A stretch of DNA of 64,000 nt from positions 1 to 64,000 of the forward strand of contig NZ_JAABNP010000017.1 of assembly GCF_009928485.1 (NCBI RefSeq), in the 5' to 3' direction. This document shows positions 8,458 through 18,000 of this stretch, one piece after another. Every line of letters starts with the position of its first letter. Position 1 is the first letter of the stretch. The DNA comes from Clostridium sp. C2-6-12. GTDB lineage: Bacteria > Bacillota > Clostridia > Clostridiales > Clostridiaceae. The notes below the pieces were generated by a model. The model saw only the letters and a list, made by a program, of their open reading frames with translations. It did not search any database and had not been told where the DNA came from. A program made the position numbers and the translations under genes.

Positions 8458-9450
8458 TTAAACTAATATATCCTGTTTAGTAAATCTCCTAAAGCTCACA
8501 ATTAAAGATAACCCTATCCAAAAAAACAATACTATTATTGAAAAATTAAAGTTCATTCCTGGAATAACTTCATAGGATCCTCTCAAGTATTTGGCTAGAT
8601 TCAAGTTTATTGCAAAATAATATTTAACTAAAGGCCAATCTGACAAGAAAAATTGTAGAAAACTTCCTGTAATTAAAGAAGCCATCATAATTCCAATTGA
8701 AGTGGCTGTACTTCTAACTAATACTGAAACCATAAAAGATATACTAGCTACTGTAATCATAGAAATCCATCCTAAAGAATAAACCAAAACTGCATTTTGC
8801 CATTGATAAATCTTTATTACATTTGAGGCATCCAGCTTTTCTCCAACAACTTTAAAGCCTGTAGCTACTGGCTCAAACCATCCTCCTATCTGAAAAGTGA
8901 TTGTAGACACTATAATACAAATTATAGCAGTTTCTATAATCATTAGTGTTGACATAATTATGACAGCTATGTACTTACTCAAAAGAATTTTCCATCTTGG
9001 AACAGCCCTCGTTAAAAGAAATTTAATTGTCTTTGAGGAAAACTCTCCCGAAACAATATCTCCTGCAAGAATTATTACAAGTAGAGGTAAAAACAAAAAT
9101 ATAGATTGGTTCATAAAATTAATTGTAAATTTTGCTGCATTTGGAGTTATTGGATTTATATTATTGTCTAAATAATATTGAAGTCTTTCTATTTCAATAT
9201 TATTTGATTTTTTATTCAACTCGTTAATATGCCTGTTTTTTAAATCAGATATTTGCTGTTTCACCAATTGCTGCCATTCATAACTTTGTGTTTGGGAATT
9301 CATTTGGGTATATCTATTAATAGTATTGTTATATTTATAATTTTCTCCATATGCAAACAATGAAATTAAAACTAATAAAATTCCACTTATAAGTAAAAAT
9401 TTCTTTTTAAATAGCATTTTGTTTACTTCATTTTCTATTAATTTTAACAA
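8458..9450 (-). CDS. ABC-2 type exporter permease
   Basis: A 330-aa membrane protein with about six hydrophobic helices: one near the N-terminus (FLLISGILLVLISLFAY), a large extracytoplasmic loop, then five from about residue 110 on. ABC-2 features include GDIVSGEFSSKTIKFLLTR after the second helix, the typical coupling segment of BcrB-like permeases. The start is taken as TTG at 9450, five nt behind GAGGTGA; an ATG at 9480 overlaps the upstream gene but has a poorly spaced SD. It pairs with the ATPase at 9467-10378. It probably exports a peptide antibiotic or lipid-like compound. Confidence 0.85.
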   Translation of the reverse strand: MLKLIENEVNKMLFKKKFLLISGILLVLISLFAYGENYKYNNTINRYTQMNSQTQSYEWQQLVKQQISDLKNRHINELNKKSNNIEIERLQYYLDNNINPITPNAAKFTINFMNQSIFLFLPLLVIILAGDIVSGEFSSKTIKFLLTRAVPRWKILLSKYIAVIIMSTLMIIETAIICIIVSTITFQIGGWFEPVATGFKVVGEKLDASNVIKIYQWQNAVLVYSLGWISMITVASISFMVSVLVRSTATSIGIMMASLITGSFLQFFLSDWPLVKYYFAINLNLAKYLRGSYEVIPGMNFNFSIIVLFFWIGLSLIVSFRRFTKQDILV

Positions 9451-9466
9451 ATTTGTCACCTCACTT

Positions 9467-10378
9467 TTAAGTAATTTCATTTCCTTCAGTTAATCTTAAA
9501 AATAAATCTTCCAACGTTCTATTTTTATTTGTTACATAAGTGATCATAAGTCCTTCTTTAAAAAACGAATTATTTATTTCACCCAATTTATATAAATCAA
9601 CTTCTGCTTCCAGATTTTCTCCTGATATTTGTGAATCTATTTTCCATATATCTTTTAAAATTTTTTTACCTCGTTCATTATCATCAAGTTTCCAAGCTAC
9701 CTCTTTAGTATTTATTAATTCATCTACCGTCGCATTCTTTATGATAGAACCATGGCTTATTATTGATACCTTGTCGCATATCAACTCTATTTCTGACATT
9801 AAATGACTGGATACAAGTACAGATATATTTTTTTCCTTGGCTAAAGTTTTCACTATATTTCTAAATTCATTTATTCCTGCTGGATCCAAACCATTAGTTG
9901 GTTCGTCTAAAATAAGAAGCTTAGGATCATTTATAAGTGCTTGAGCCAATCCCAATCTTTGTTTCATTCCTAAAGAATAAGTATTAACCTTATCTTTAAT
10001 TCTATTTTTTAAGCCAACAAGCTCAATAATCTCGTATATAACTTTTTCAGAAATACCTTCATTCATAGATGCAAGCATTTTAAGATTATCCAATCCGCTC
10101 ATATAGTTATATAAATCAGGTCCCTCAATAATACATCCTATATTAGACATTGCTTTTATATAATCTTTAGTTATTGAATGACCACAAATTTCTATGTTCC
10201 CAGAAGTAGGTTTTGAAAGGCCAACTATCATTCTTAAAGTAGTTGATTTTCCAGCTCCATTTGGTCCTAAAAATCCTAAAACTTCTCCTTGATCTATGGA
10301 AAAACTTACATCCTTAACAATACTTTTTTTATTTATAATCTTTGAAACATTATCAACAAGAAGAATATTTTTTCCCAT
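9467..10378 (-). CDS. ABC transporter ATP-binding protein, BcrA-like
   Basis: A 303-aa nucleotide-binding subunit. Walker A GPNGAGKST is at 38-46, signature YSLGMKQR at 134-141, Walker B LLILDEP at 154-160 with the D-loop NGLDP, and the switch His192. The roughly 90-residue C-terminal extension matches bacitracin/lantibiotic-immunity type ATPases (BcrA/CcmA family). It is the first gene of a likely operon with the permease and SGNH hydrolase. No two-component system of the BceRS type is adjacent, so induction by an antimicrobial cannot be claimed. Confidence 0.9.
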   Translation of the reverse strand: MGKNILLVDNVSKIINKKSIVKDVSFSIDQGEVLGFLGPNGAGKSTTLRMIVGLSKPTSGNIEICGHSITKDYIKAMSNIGCIIEGPDLYNYMSGLDNLKMLASMNEGISEKVIYEIIELVGLKNRIKDKVNTYSLGMKQRLGLAQALINDPKLLILDEPTNGLDPAGINEFRNIVKTLAKEKNISVLVSSHLMSEIELICDKVSIISHGSIIKNATVDELINTKEVAWKLDDNERGKKILKDIWKIDSQISGENLEAEVDLYKLGEINNSFFKEGLMITYVTNKNRTLEDLFLRLTEGNEIT

Positions 10379-10609
10379 AATTTAATTCTCTCCTTTTCTT
10401 CATTTGACCATAACGTGAATGATATTTATTATATAGGTTCTAGTTAAATACATAAATTAGAAGTTTTCTGTTAGATCTTATATAATCATTTATTACCTCT
10501 CATATTATTTAATATTAAAATATTTGTCAACGTTTAAATAAATATAAATTTTATAATGCCATAAATAAAAAATATATTACTGGGCAATCTATTTTAGGAG
10601 GTGAGTTAC

Positions 10610-11038
10610 ATGTTAGTGAAAGATATAATGACAAATAGTATAGTAAGTTTAAATTCAGAGGATTCTGTTGAAAGAGCTGCTCAAATGATGAAACAATTCG
10701 ATGTAGGTTCAATACCAGTTTGTAATCAAGAAAAAGTAGTTGGAATGATTACAGATAGAGATATTATCTTAAGAACAGTTGCTACAGGTAGCAATGGAAA
10801 TAACCAAAAAATCAGTGAAGTTATGACTTCAAATCCTGTCACAGGAAGCCCTGATATGGATGTTCATGATGCAGCGAAAATAATGAGTGAACAACAAATA
10901 AGAAGACTTCCTATTGTTGAAAATAACCATCTTGTTGGAATAGTTTCTTTAGGTGATATTTCAGTAGAACCTACATTACAAGATAATGCTGAAGAGGCTC
11001 TAAAAAACATTTCTGAACCAGCAAAAAACCAATTTTAA
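10610..11038 (+). CDS. CBS-pair domain protein
   Basis: A 142-aa protein made of two CBS motifs: residues about 7-58 (DIMTNSIVSLN...VVGMITDRDIILR) and 72-124 (EVMTSNPVTGSP...LVGIVSLGDIS). Together they form one Bateman module that usually binds adenosine nucleotides. No catalytic or DNA-binding domain is attached, as in the stand-alone YhcV/YlbB-type proteins. The start is the ATG 5 nt after AGGAGGTGA; a GTG three codons upstream lies inside the SD. It is monocistronic on the plus strand, convergent with the MutS-like gene. The regulated partner is unknown. Confidence 0.9.
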   Translation: MLVKDIMTNSIVSLNSEDSVERAAQMMKQFDVGSIPVCNQEKVVGMITDRDIILRTVATGSNGNNQKISEVMTSNPVTGSPDMDVHDAAKIMSEQQIRRLPIVENNHLVGIVSLGDISVEPTLQDNAEEALKNISEPAKNQF

Positions 11039-11056
11039 TTTAACACTACATATAGC

Positions 11057-11109
11057 AATATAGGATGCTGCAAAATAACTTTTTAAGTATTTTCACAACA
11101 TCCTATATT
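11057..11109. terminator. Long bidirectional terminator hairpin
   Basis: AATATAGGATG pairs with CATCCTATATT, and the inner arms TGcAAAATAaCTT and AAGTATTTTcaCA continue the stem almost to the loop. It lies between the convergent CBS and MutS-like genes. Confidence 0.75.
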
Positions 11110-11136
11110 ATTTAACTCATTTTTCCACTAAGTTTT

Positions 11137-12747
11137 TTAAACGTAACCTTCCATCTTTTCAACTCTCTTAAATGCATTTTGAATAATTTCTTCTGGATAA
11201 CCTACATATTCCAAAAGTTTAATAGCATTTCTTGTTTTAGAAATTCCTTTTTTAAGTTTGTAATCAAATTTCAAGCCATTTTCACTATCTACATCTTCAC
11301 TGAAATAGTAAAAATCATAATTTTCCTTAAGCATATCTGAAAGTTCTCTATCATGAGTAGCTACAATGCAGATACCATTTCTCTTATTAATATAATTAAG
11401 TATTTCAGCTGAAGAAGATATTCTTTCAAGGGGATTTGTCCCTCTAAATATTTCATCAATTGGGCAAAATACAGGAACTTCTCCTTCTGAAGCTTTTATT
11501 ATTCTTAAAATAGCTTCTGCTTCCGCAAGATAATAGCTCTTCCCCTTTACTATGTCATCCTTTGGACTAATGGATGATACAACATTTAAAAAGCATGCTT
11601 CATATTCCCTTGCTAAAACAAAATTAAAAGTTTGAGCTAAAAGTATGTTAGCACTTATCATTCTTAAAAAAGTAGATTTTCCAGACATATTTGTACCTGT
11701 CAAAACAATTCCCTTTTTGGAAATACTAATTGAATTTGCAACAGGCTTCTTTAAAAGTGGATGTATTCCTTCTGTAATTTTTAAAGAAGTTTCCTTGATA
11801 AATTTTGGTTTGCTGCATTTATCATTATTGCTTTTATAAATTGCAACTGAAGTTAAAGCATCAAGTTCTCCAACTAAATAATATAATTCAAATATCTTAT
11901 CTTTTTCTTTATTCAATTGTTCACTTACTCTGTAATATGTACTTTCTTCTATTAAAAACGGAATTGAAAGTATTTCTAACAAACCACCAAAAGAATTAAT
12001 TGCAGTAAGTATCCTTGTTGATCTATCTATATGGCTTACATCCTTTAATAAATCTCTAATCTTTGTGGTATAATTTTTTATTTCTTGATTTTTTATTCCA
12101 GATAACCTATTGGCGGCTACGATTAAATCTCTTAAATAAATAAGACCAACTGCAGAAATTGTATCTCCTTCTTTATTATGTATATACATATGCAAAAATA
12201 TATCTATCATTAATGCTATCATTAATTTAGGTTCCTTAAATATTATAGCTCCAGCTATTAAAAGTACTGGTACAAATCCTAAGAATGAATAAAAATAATA
12301 CTTGAACTTACTAATATAAAGTAATTCATTTATCATTTCTAATAATCTATTTTTGCTATCAAAAATCATATTATAAAATATTCCTCTAAGCTTAACTGTC
12401 AACTCTATATCTTCTTTAAATAAATTAATTAGTTTTCCTCTTTCTTTTAGCTCCTCCTCATTCATCACTGGATTTCTAAGCATTTTATATAAAGCTGCTT
12501 CTCCTTCTGTAGAATAAGTTCTATCTAATTCATGAAATACTTCATTCATTATTAAATCATCCCAAGTTTGGTCATCAATAGTAAATTCATTTTTTTTACT
12601 TAAATCATACAAGGTTCTTATTTGTTCAAAATTTCTGTGCTTATCCTTTGTTCTATTAAGGTCTCTTTTTATAAAACTTTTACTCACATTAGCATTTAAC
12701 ATATAGTTTATATCCTTTCTATAAAGCACCATTTTTTTCATATTCAA
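11137..12747 (-). CDS. Membrane-associated MutS-family ATPase
   Basis: A 536-aa protein with a MutS domain V ATPase at the C-terminus: Walker A GTNMSGKST (351-359), Walker B PIDEIFRGTNP (429-439) and the ATHDREL switch. The MutS mismatch-recognition and connector domains are absent. Instead a helical core carries two hydrophobic helices (about 150-168 and 173-190). It is therefore not canonical MutS or MutS2; similar membrane-associated MutS-like proteins occur in Clostridia and their role is unclear. The start is TTG 12747 (5 nt from AAAGGA) or ATG 12741 (11 nt). It is monocistronic. Confidence 0.8.
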   Translation of the reverse strand: MNMKKMVLYRKDINYMLNANVSKSFIKRDLNRTKDKHRNFEQIRTLYDLSKKNEFTIDDQTWDDLIMNEVFHELDRTYSTEGEAALYKMLRNPVMNEEELKERGKLINLFKEDIELTVKLRGIFYNMIFDSKNRLLEMINELLYISKFKYYFYSFLGFVPVLLIAGAIIFKEPKLMIALMIDIFLHMYIHNKEGDTISAVGLIYLRDLIVAANRLSGIKNQEIKNYTTKIRDLLKDVSHIDRSTRILTAINSFGGLLEILSIPFLIEESTYYRVSEQLNKEKDKIFELYYLVGELDALTSVAIYKSNNDKCSKPKFIKETSLKITEGIHPLLKKPVANSISISKKGIVLTGTNMSGKSTFLRMISANILLAQTFNFVLAREYEACFLNVVSSISPKDDIVKGKSYYLAEAEAILRIIKASEGEVPVFCPIDEIFRGTNPLERISSSAEILNYINKRNGICIVATHDRELSDMLKENYDFYYFSEDVDSENGLKFDYKLKKGISKTRNAIKLLEYVGYPEEIIQNAFKRVEKMEGYV

Positions 12748-12864
12748 AACATTCCTTTATTATAGTATTCCTACAAAAACATGTCAAACATATATAAAAA
12801 TTCATGGTTAAACAGTCACTATTCATATTATGAAATCCAATTATTTAGAAAAAGCATAAAAAAC

Positions 12865-12899
12865 AATAACCTTGGTGTCTATCACATACCAAGGTTATT
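12865..12899 (-). terminator. Terminator of the TPR-AAA gene
   Basis: AATAACCTTGGT pairs perfectly with ACCAAGGTTATT around an 11-nt loop. On the minus strand it is followed by GTTTTTTATG. It starts 3 bp after the TPR-AAA stop. Confidence 0.9.
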
Positions 12900-12901
12900 A
12901 T

Positions 12902-15538
12902 TTATACTTCAATTACATCCTCTAAAATAATTTTAAGAATTTCTTCCTTATCTCTGATATCTTCTTTAATCACCCTATCAGCTTGTTTCATTTTTATAGT
13001 TTCAAAATACTTTCTAACTAATCGTCCATTTCCAAAATTCTTATCTTTATTTTCATATTCCTTTATAAATTTAGTCTTCAATTCTTCTTTAGCTTCTTCA
13101 GAAAGTACATAGCTTTCCCTTTTACTCAATCCTTCAAATATTTCCATTAACTCCTCTGGATTGTAATCTGAAAAATCTATTGTAAATTTAATTCTACTAT
13201 CTATACCTGGATTTAAATTCAATAAATCTTTCATTTCCTTAGTATATCCAGCCATTATAACTACCAGCTTATCTCGATTATCCTCCATTTCTTTTATTAA
13301 GGTTGCTATAGCTTCCTTCCCAAAATCATTGGAGCCACTTCCATTTAAGCTATATGCTTCATCAATAAATAATACTCCTCCATAAGCTTCTTTAATTTTA
13401 CTTAAAGTCTTTGGAGCAGTCTGTCCAACGTATTCTCCAACCAAATCGGAACGTGTAACTTCAATCATATGCCCCTTCTTTAGAACACCAATAGCTTTTA
13501 AAATCTTACCAATAATTCTTGCTACTGTTGTTTTTCCTGTACCTGGGTTTCCTGAAAATATCATATTTAAAGAAATATCCTCCGATTCAATTCCCATTTC
13601 TTTTTTCCTATGCTGAAGCTCTAACGTATTTATTATTCCTTTTACAATGTTTTTAACAGCTTCTAGTCCAACTAAGTTATCTAATTCTTCTTGTAATTCT
13701 TTCATCTTATCACGAGCATTAAAATCAAGATCTATTCCAAAATCCTCTGGAGTTAAAGTTATTAATTCTTCTTTTGAAACTTCACTATCGCCAATTCTAA
13801 ATGCCTTTTCCCTAATTGCAGATTCTAATATATTTCTAGCAACTCTGGCATTAGCAAAATTTTCATCCACTTGCTCTATTTTAATCTTTTCCAAAAAGGC
13901 TTTTTCACCTTCTTCATTAAACTTGTAATAGTCACTATCTGCCATGCTCTTAGCTATATCAAGCAATTCATAATCCTTATAATCCTCAAATTCGATATCT
14001 AAATTAATTCTGCTTTTAAGTCCTGGATTTAATTTCAATAAATTCTGCATTTCCTTTGTATATCCAGCTAAAATAACTGTAAATTTATCTCTATTATCCT
14101 CCATTGCTTTAATCAATACCTCAATAGCCTCTGCCCCATAATCATTACTACCTTCTCCACCCTTTGCTAAAGAATAGGCTTCATCTATAAAGAGAATTCC
14201 TCCCATAGCATTATCTATCGCCTTTTTAGTAAGCTTTGCAGTTTCACCTACATATCTACCAACTATTGCACTTCTATCAACTTCCACCAATTGACCTTTT
14301 TCTAAAATACCTAAATAATAAAATATATCCCCTATTAATCTGGCAACTGTAGTCTTTCCTGTTCCTGGGTTTCCTAAAAATGCAAAATGATAGGATTGAT
14401 TCATACTTTTTTCGATCCCAAGTACATTTGCCCTGTTATTTTCATATTTAATAAGTTGAACTATTCTTGTAACTTCTGATTTTACATTTTCTAAGCCAAT
14501 CAAGGACTCAAGTTTTTCTAGTGCTTCTTCTAGTGAAGAAGAAGTTCTACTTTCAACTTCTTCTTCATTTTCTGCAGCCCGTCTTTTATTATTTGCACGT
14601 CTTTCAGATTTATCTTTTGATTGTTTTGATGCTTCATTACTATTTGAATCTTTATTTAGGTTTTCTTCATCTTTATTTTCATTTAAATCTTCATTTTTAA
14701 ATCCCATATCTATAATATCATCAACAGAAGATTTCAATCGTCCTTCATTTATATGAAATTCATCTTTAACATCTTCCTTATTGGATTGAGTATTTTCGCT
14801 TTCTGCCACTAATTCTTGATTTATTTTAGTTTTATTGCGCATTACTTTTTCATATATTTTTGAAACATATTTAGATGCTTTTTGTGCAATATAGGAATTT
14901 GTATTTTCCATTATGCTTTTTTTGCACTCTTGTAAACATTCATAATAATCTCCATTGATATATAAATATTTAATTATATCAAAATCAAGATCTTCATCAT
15001 TTCCAAGATTTCTTGCCTTATTTAATATTTCTAAAATTTCACTTTCTTCTTCACCTTGCGCTATATAACATTTACTAAGCAAACGTATTGCTTTAAAATT
15101 TTCTTCCTCAATTTCTACAGCTAATTTAGCATATTGAAGTGCTTCATCATAGTTGTGTCTAACTAACTCTATTTTTCCCAAAGTAATTATTGCATCTAAG
15201 TTATAGTTATCTAATTCATAAGCTTTTTTTGAATAATTATATGCACTTTCAAAATCATTTATTTGAAAAAAACAGCACCCAATGAGTCCTAAATATTTAT
15301 TATTATTTTCATCATAATAAATAGCTGTTTTTAGACATTCAGTTGCTTTTAAATACTCTTTGCAATTATAGTACGTAAGAGCTAAAAGATAATGCAATCC
15401 TGGATGGTCTTTAAAACATTTTATGGACTCTAATAATATTGGTATTGATTTATTATAATTACAGTTATTATTAAACTGTTGTATCTCGCTTTGAAATTTA
15501 TCAAATTGATTTTTATCATGTAGATTAGTATAGTCCAT
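12902..15538 (-). CDS. TPR protein with tandem CbxX/SpoVK-type AAA+ domains
   Basis: An 878-aa cytoplasmic protein. Residues about 25-240 hold TPR-like helical repeats. Residues 250-335 form a charged, low-complexity linker. Two AAA+ modules of the CbbX/SpoVK/EccA class follow, each about 270 aa. Module 1 has Walker A GNPGTGKTT at 389-397 and Walker B ILFIDEAYSL near 448. Module 2 has Walker A at 663-671 and Walker B VLFIDEAYSL. Both keep the Arg-finger-like NPGLKSR/NPGIDSR and so look active. The start is the ATG behind GGAGG; a longer reading lacks an SD. It is probably a hexameric remodelling ATPase with TPR-recruited substrates. The target is unknown. Confidence 0.85.
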   Translation of the reverse strand: MDYTNLHDKNQFDKFQSEIQQFNNNCNYNKSIPILLESIKCFKDHPGLHYLLALTYYNCKEYLKATECLKTAIYYDENNNKYLGLIGCCFFQINDFESAYNYSKKAYELDNYNLDAIITLGKIELVRHNYDEALQYAKLAVEIEEENFKAIRLLSKCYIAQGEEESEILEILNKARNLGNDEDLDFDIIKYLYINGDYYECLQECKKSIMENTNSYIAQKASKYVSKIYEKVMRNKTKINQELVAESENTQSNKEDVKDEFHINEGRLKSSVDDIIDMGFKNEDLNENKDEENLNKDSNSNEASKQSKDKSERRANNKRRAAENEEEVESRTSSSLEEALEKLESLIGLENVKSEVTRIVQLIKYENNRANVLGIEKSMNQSYHFAFLGNPGTGKTTVARLIGDIFYYLGILEKGQLVEVDRSAIVGRYVGETAKLTKKAIDNAMGGILFIDEAYSLAKGGEGSNDYGAEAIEVLIKAMEDNRDKFTVILAGYTKEMQNLLKLNPGLKSRINLDIEFEDYKDYELLDIAKSMADSDYYKFNEEGEKAFLEKIKIEQVDENFANARVARNILESAIREKAFRIGDSEVSKEELITLTPEDFGIDLDFNARDKMKELQEELDNLVGLEAVKNIVKGIINTLELQHRKKEMGIESEDISLNMIFSGNPGTGKTTVARIIGKILKAIGVLKKGHMIEVTRSDLVGEYVGQTAPKTLSKIKEAYGGVLFIDEAYSLNGSGSNDFGKEAIATLIKEMEDNRDKLVVIMAGYTKEMKDLLNLNPGIDSRIKFTIDFSDYNPEELMEIFEGLSKRESYVLSEEAKEELKTKFIKEYENKDKNFGNGRLVRKYFETIKMKQADRVIKEDIRDKEEILKIILEDVIEV

Positions 15539-15817
15539 ATTTTCCTCCCTCCAAAGCACAACAATTATGTCTTTACTCTTTAATATATATTTCAAATTAA
15601 AATATATAATTTATTGAAATTACAACTGTTAAGCTATTTATTTACTGTATCTTTAGCTATATATTTCGAAGCTAAAATTACCCAAACTTTAAATTCTATC
15701 CCTTCAAAATTATATCACAAGTCTAATTTTTTTCATATTATAACCTTTTCATAAAATATAAATAATTTAATTTTGTATGTATTTATAAAAATATAACTTT
15801 AATCTTTCTAATAAAAA
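15539..15817. other. Intergenic region upstream of the TPR-AAA gene
   Basis: AT-rich DNA between the TPR-AAA start and the terminator of the AraC-type gene. It must carry the TPR-AAA promoter. I see no clear promoter hexamers, hairpin or small gene. Confidence 0.35.
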
Positions 15818-15850
15818 ATACTGCAATACTCTTCACAAATATTACAGCAT
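15818..15850 (-). terminator. Terminator of the AraC-type regulator gene
   Basis: ATACTGCAATA and TATTACAGCAT pair over 11 positions, two of them G-U in the minus-strand RNA. TTTTTTA follows on the minus strand. Confidence 0.75.
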
Positions 15851-15926
15851 TTCTAATCTTATTATGCAAATATGTCTCCAAATTAATCATCATTTCAAAC
15901 ATATTTTATAATTTGATTTATTTCCT

Positions 15927-16853
15927 TTACTTTTTATCCTTATTGTTTATTGCTTTTACTGGTCTAGCTTCAATATATCCCCTATACCCCATTGGTGCAA
16001 GTTGAAATCTTGGGGCTTCCTGCTCTGCCCATTGGAAGCCATAAATTTCCGGGTTATAATTTTCTATTGCTTCCCACACATTTGAAATTTCACATTCAAA
16101 ATTCTCATCATCCTCATATGGCTCCCCTTGAAACACCATCATTTTGCATGGAGGAAGTTCTATAAGGTCAAAGCCTTCTGGAATTTCATTACTATAATCT
16201 AATGGCACTTCAACCCCCTGAACATATTTTGAAGTATCTTCCATTATTAAATGATCCGGAAGCCATAAGCCTACTGGCTCATATAAAGCTTCTTTTACAC
16301 TTGTAAGAACTCCCCAAACATCGCAACCAACTTCTTCACAATAAGCAAAATATTCTGTTGCTTTTATTCCTCTCTTTAATAATAACTTTCTATTTGGACG
16401 CTCTACCACTTGGACAAAAATAGTATTTCTTTCTTTCTTTTCATTATTCATAACATTCTCTCCTTTTTCTAAGATAAGGTAATAATCACGAATACTGCTG
16501 GGCATAAATAGACCTATCGGTGGTACATTTTGAATATATTTTCTTGGAGAAATCCCAAATTTCTTTGAAAATGCTTTAGTAAAACCTTCATGTGAACTAA
16601 ATACAAAATCAAAAGCCACATCAATTACTCTAGGCTGTTCATCTCTTAAAACTAAAGCAGCTTTACTAAGTCTAAGTTCTCTTATATATTCAAAAGGTGC
16701 TTTATTTAAAAGTTTTTTAAATATTCTTGCACTATGCCATTGAGAATAACCTGCTACTTTTGAAAGTTGACTCAGTGTAATTTCCTCCATAATATGCTCA
16801 TCAATATATTCCTGCATTCTCTGCACTGCATTTACAATTTCCCAGCTTTCCAT
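15927..16853 (-). CDS. AraC-family regulator with GyrI-like effector domain
   Basis: A 308-aa transcriptional regulator. Residues 1-110 carry the double helix-turn-helix of AraC/XylS proteins (ITLSQLSKVAGYSQWHSARIFKK and the second HTH ending FGISPRKYI). Residues about 130-300 form a GyrI-like (AraC effector-binding/SOUL-type) domain, as in BmrR and Rob, which often senses amphipathic drugs. The SD GGAGGGG precedes the ATG by 5 nt. The gene stands alone with its own terminator. The target genes are not evident; autoregulation or control of a multidrug exporter elsewhere is possible. Confidence 0.85.
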   Translation of the reverse strand: MESWEIVNAVQRMQEYIDEHIMEEITLSQLSKVAGYSQWHSARIFKKLLNKAPFEYIRELRLSKAALVLRDEQPRVIDVAFDFVFSSHEGFTKAFSKKFGISPRKYIQNVPPIGLFMPSSIRDYYLILEKGENVMNNEKKERNTIFVQVVERPNRKLLLKRGIKATEYFAYCEEVGCDVWGVLTSVKEALYEPVGLWLPDHLIMEDTSKYVQGVEVPLDYSNEIPEGFDLIELPPCKMMVFQGEPYEDDENFECEISNVWEAIENYNPEIYGFQWAEQEAPRFQLAPMGYRGYIEARPVKAINNKDKK

Positions 16854-17097
16854 GTTATCCCCTCCAATAAACTTATAATACCCTATCTCAAAAATAAGTT
16901 CTTGAACTGTATTGCTATAAATTTGTTGTATTTACTCTTTGTATATTATTTTAATTCTTTATGTTTTGAGTCTACATATGTACATATAATTATATCATCA
17001 ACTGCCAGTTATTTACTATTAACTTATAACTTTTATTGCAAAAAAATCACAACCAAAAAAGACTTAGTATACACGTCCGCTTTGATTGTCATTACAA

Positions 17098-17892
17098 TTA
17101 TATATATAAATTTATTCCATTTCTCTTAAGCCACTCATTCTTTTCTTTATAGTCAGGAAGAATCTCTGCAACTCTATTCCAAAAATATTTCGAATGATCT
17201 CTATGATCCATATGACACATTTCATGAACTACAATATAATCTATGACTTCAGCTGTTGCCATGCTAATTCTCCAATTAAATAATATTGCATTCTTTCCTG
17301 TACAGCTTGCCCATCTTCTTTTTTGTTCCTTAACTCTTATTTCAGTAACCTTATCCTTAAAATTATCTGAATAATAATTTATTCTTTCTGAAACTATTTG
17401 TAAAGTTTCAGCTCTATACCATTTTTCCATTGCAATTTTTATCTTTTCTTCTTCCATTGTATTTGTACGTATGATAAAAATTGGACTTGGAAGAATATCT
17501 TCTGTAACTTTTGAATTTATAGTGGTTTTATAAAAATTAAAATTTTTGAATTCACTTTTAGTTATAGTTTGAAATTCAACAGATATATTCTTTCTATATT
17601 TTTCAAAAATTAAATAAAAAGGATATTCTTTTCCTAAATACATAAACGTAGTTCCTTCAGCTATTTCCCTAGATAGCTTTCTTGAGCCTCTTTTTTCTAT
17701 TTCAATTTGCTTTTCTATTATCCAATCTGCTTTATTTTGTACAACGTCCATTATAAATTTATTGCTCACTCTTAAAGGTGCACTTACAATAACATTGCCA
17801 TCTTCTTCTATCTTTATAGAAATTGTTTTTCTTTTTCTTCGTACTATATTAAATTCTATTTCTTTATTCCTATGTTCAAAATTTAATTTCAT
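17098..17892 (-). CDS. YgjP-like (DUF45/M48-type) zinc metallohydrolase
   Basis: A 264-aa cytoplasmic protein of the YgjP/WLM family. The C-terminal third has WASCTGKNAILFNWR and the zinc motif VVHEMCHMDHRDHSKYFW, i.e. HExxH plus a downstream histidine that completes the site. The N-terminal half is the beta-rich domain typical of the family. Some family members are annotated as UTP pyrophosphatases, others as metalloproteases; the substrate cannot be told from sequence. The start is the ATG 6 nt after TTGGAG. It has its own promoter region and lies downstream of the Tet-like GTPase gene. Confidence 0.85.
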   Translation of the reverse strand: MKLNFEHRNKEIEFNIVRRKRKTISIKIEEDGNVIVSAPLRVSNKFIMDVVQNKADWIIEKQIEIEKRGSRKLSREIAEGTTFMYLGKEYPFYLIFEKYRKNISVEFQTITKSEFKNFNFYKTTINSKVTEDILPSPIFIIRTNTMEEEKIKIAMEKWYRAETLQIVSERINYYSDNFKDKVTEIRVKEQKRRWASCTGKNAILFNWRISMATAEVIDYIVVHEMCHMDHRDHSKYFWNRVAEILPDYKEKNEWLKRNGINLYI

Positions 17893-18000
17893 AAATATCT
17901 CCAAACACTGCTCTGCTAATTAATGCTATATTACTTTATATCAATATCATTGAAAAAGTAGCAGATAATAAAAATTCTATATCATTTCTAACTTTTCACT

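Noticed and set aside
16767-17129. Plus-strand 120-aa hydrophobic frame across the AraC/YgjP gap
   Set aside because: It starts inside the AraC gene and ends inside the YgjP-like gene. It lacks an SD, and its hydrophobicity is what AT-rich antisense DNA gives by chance.
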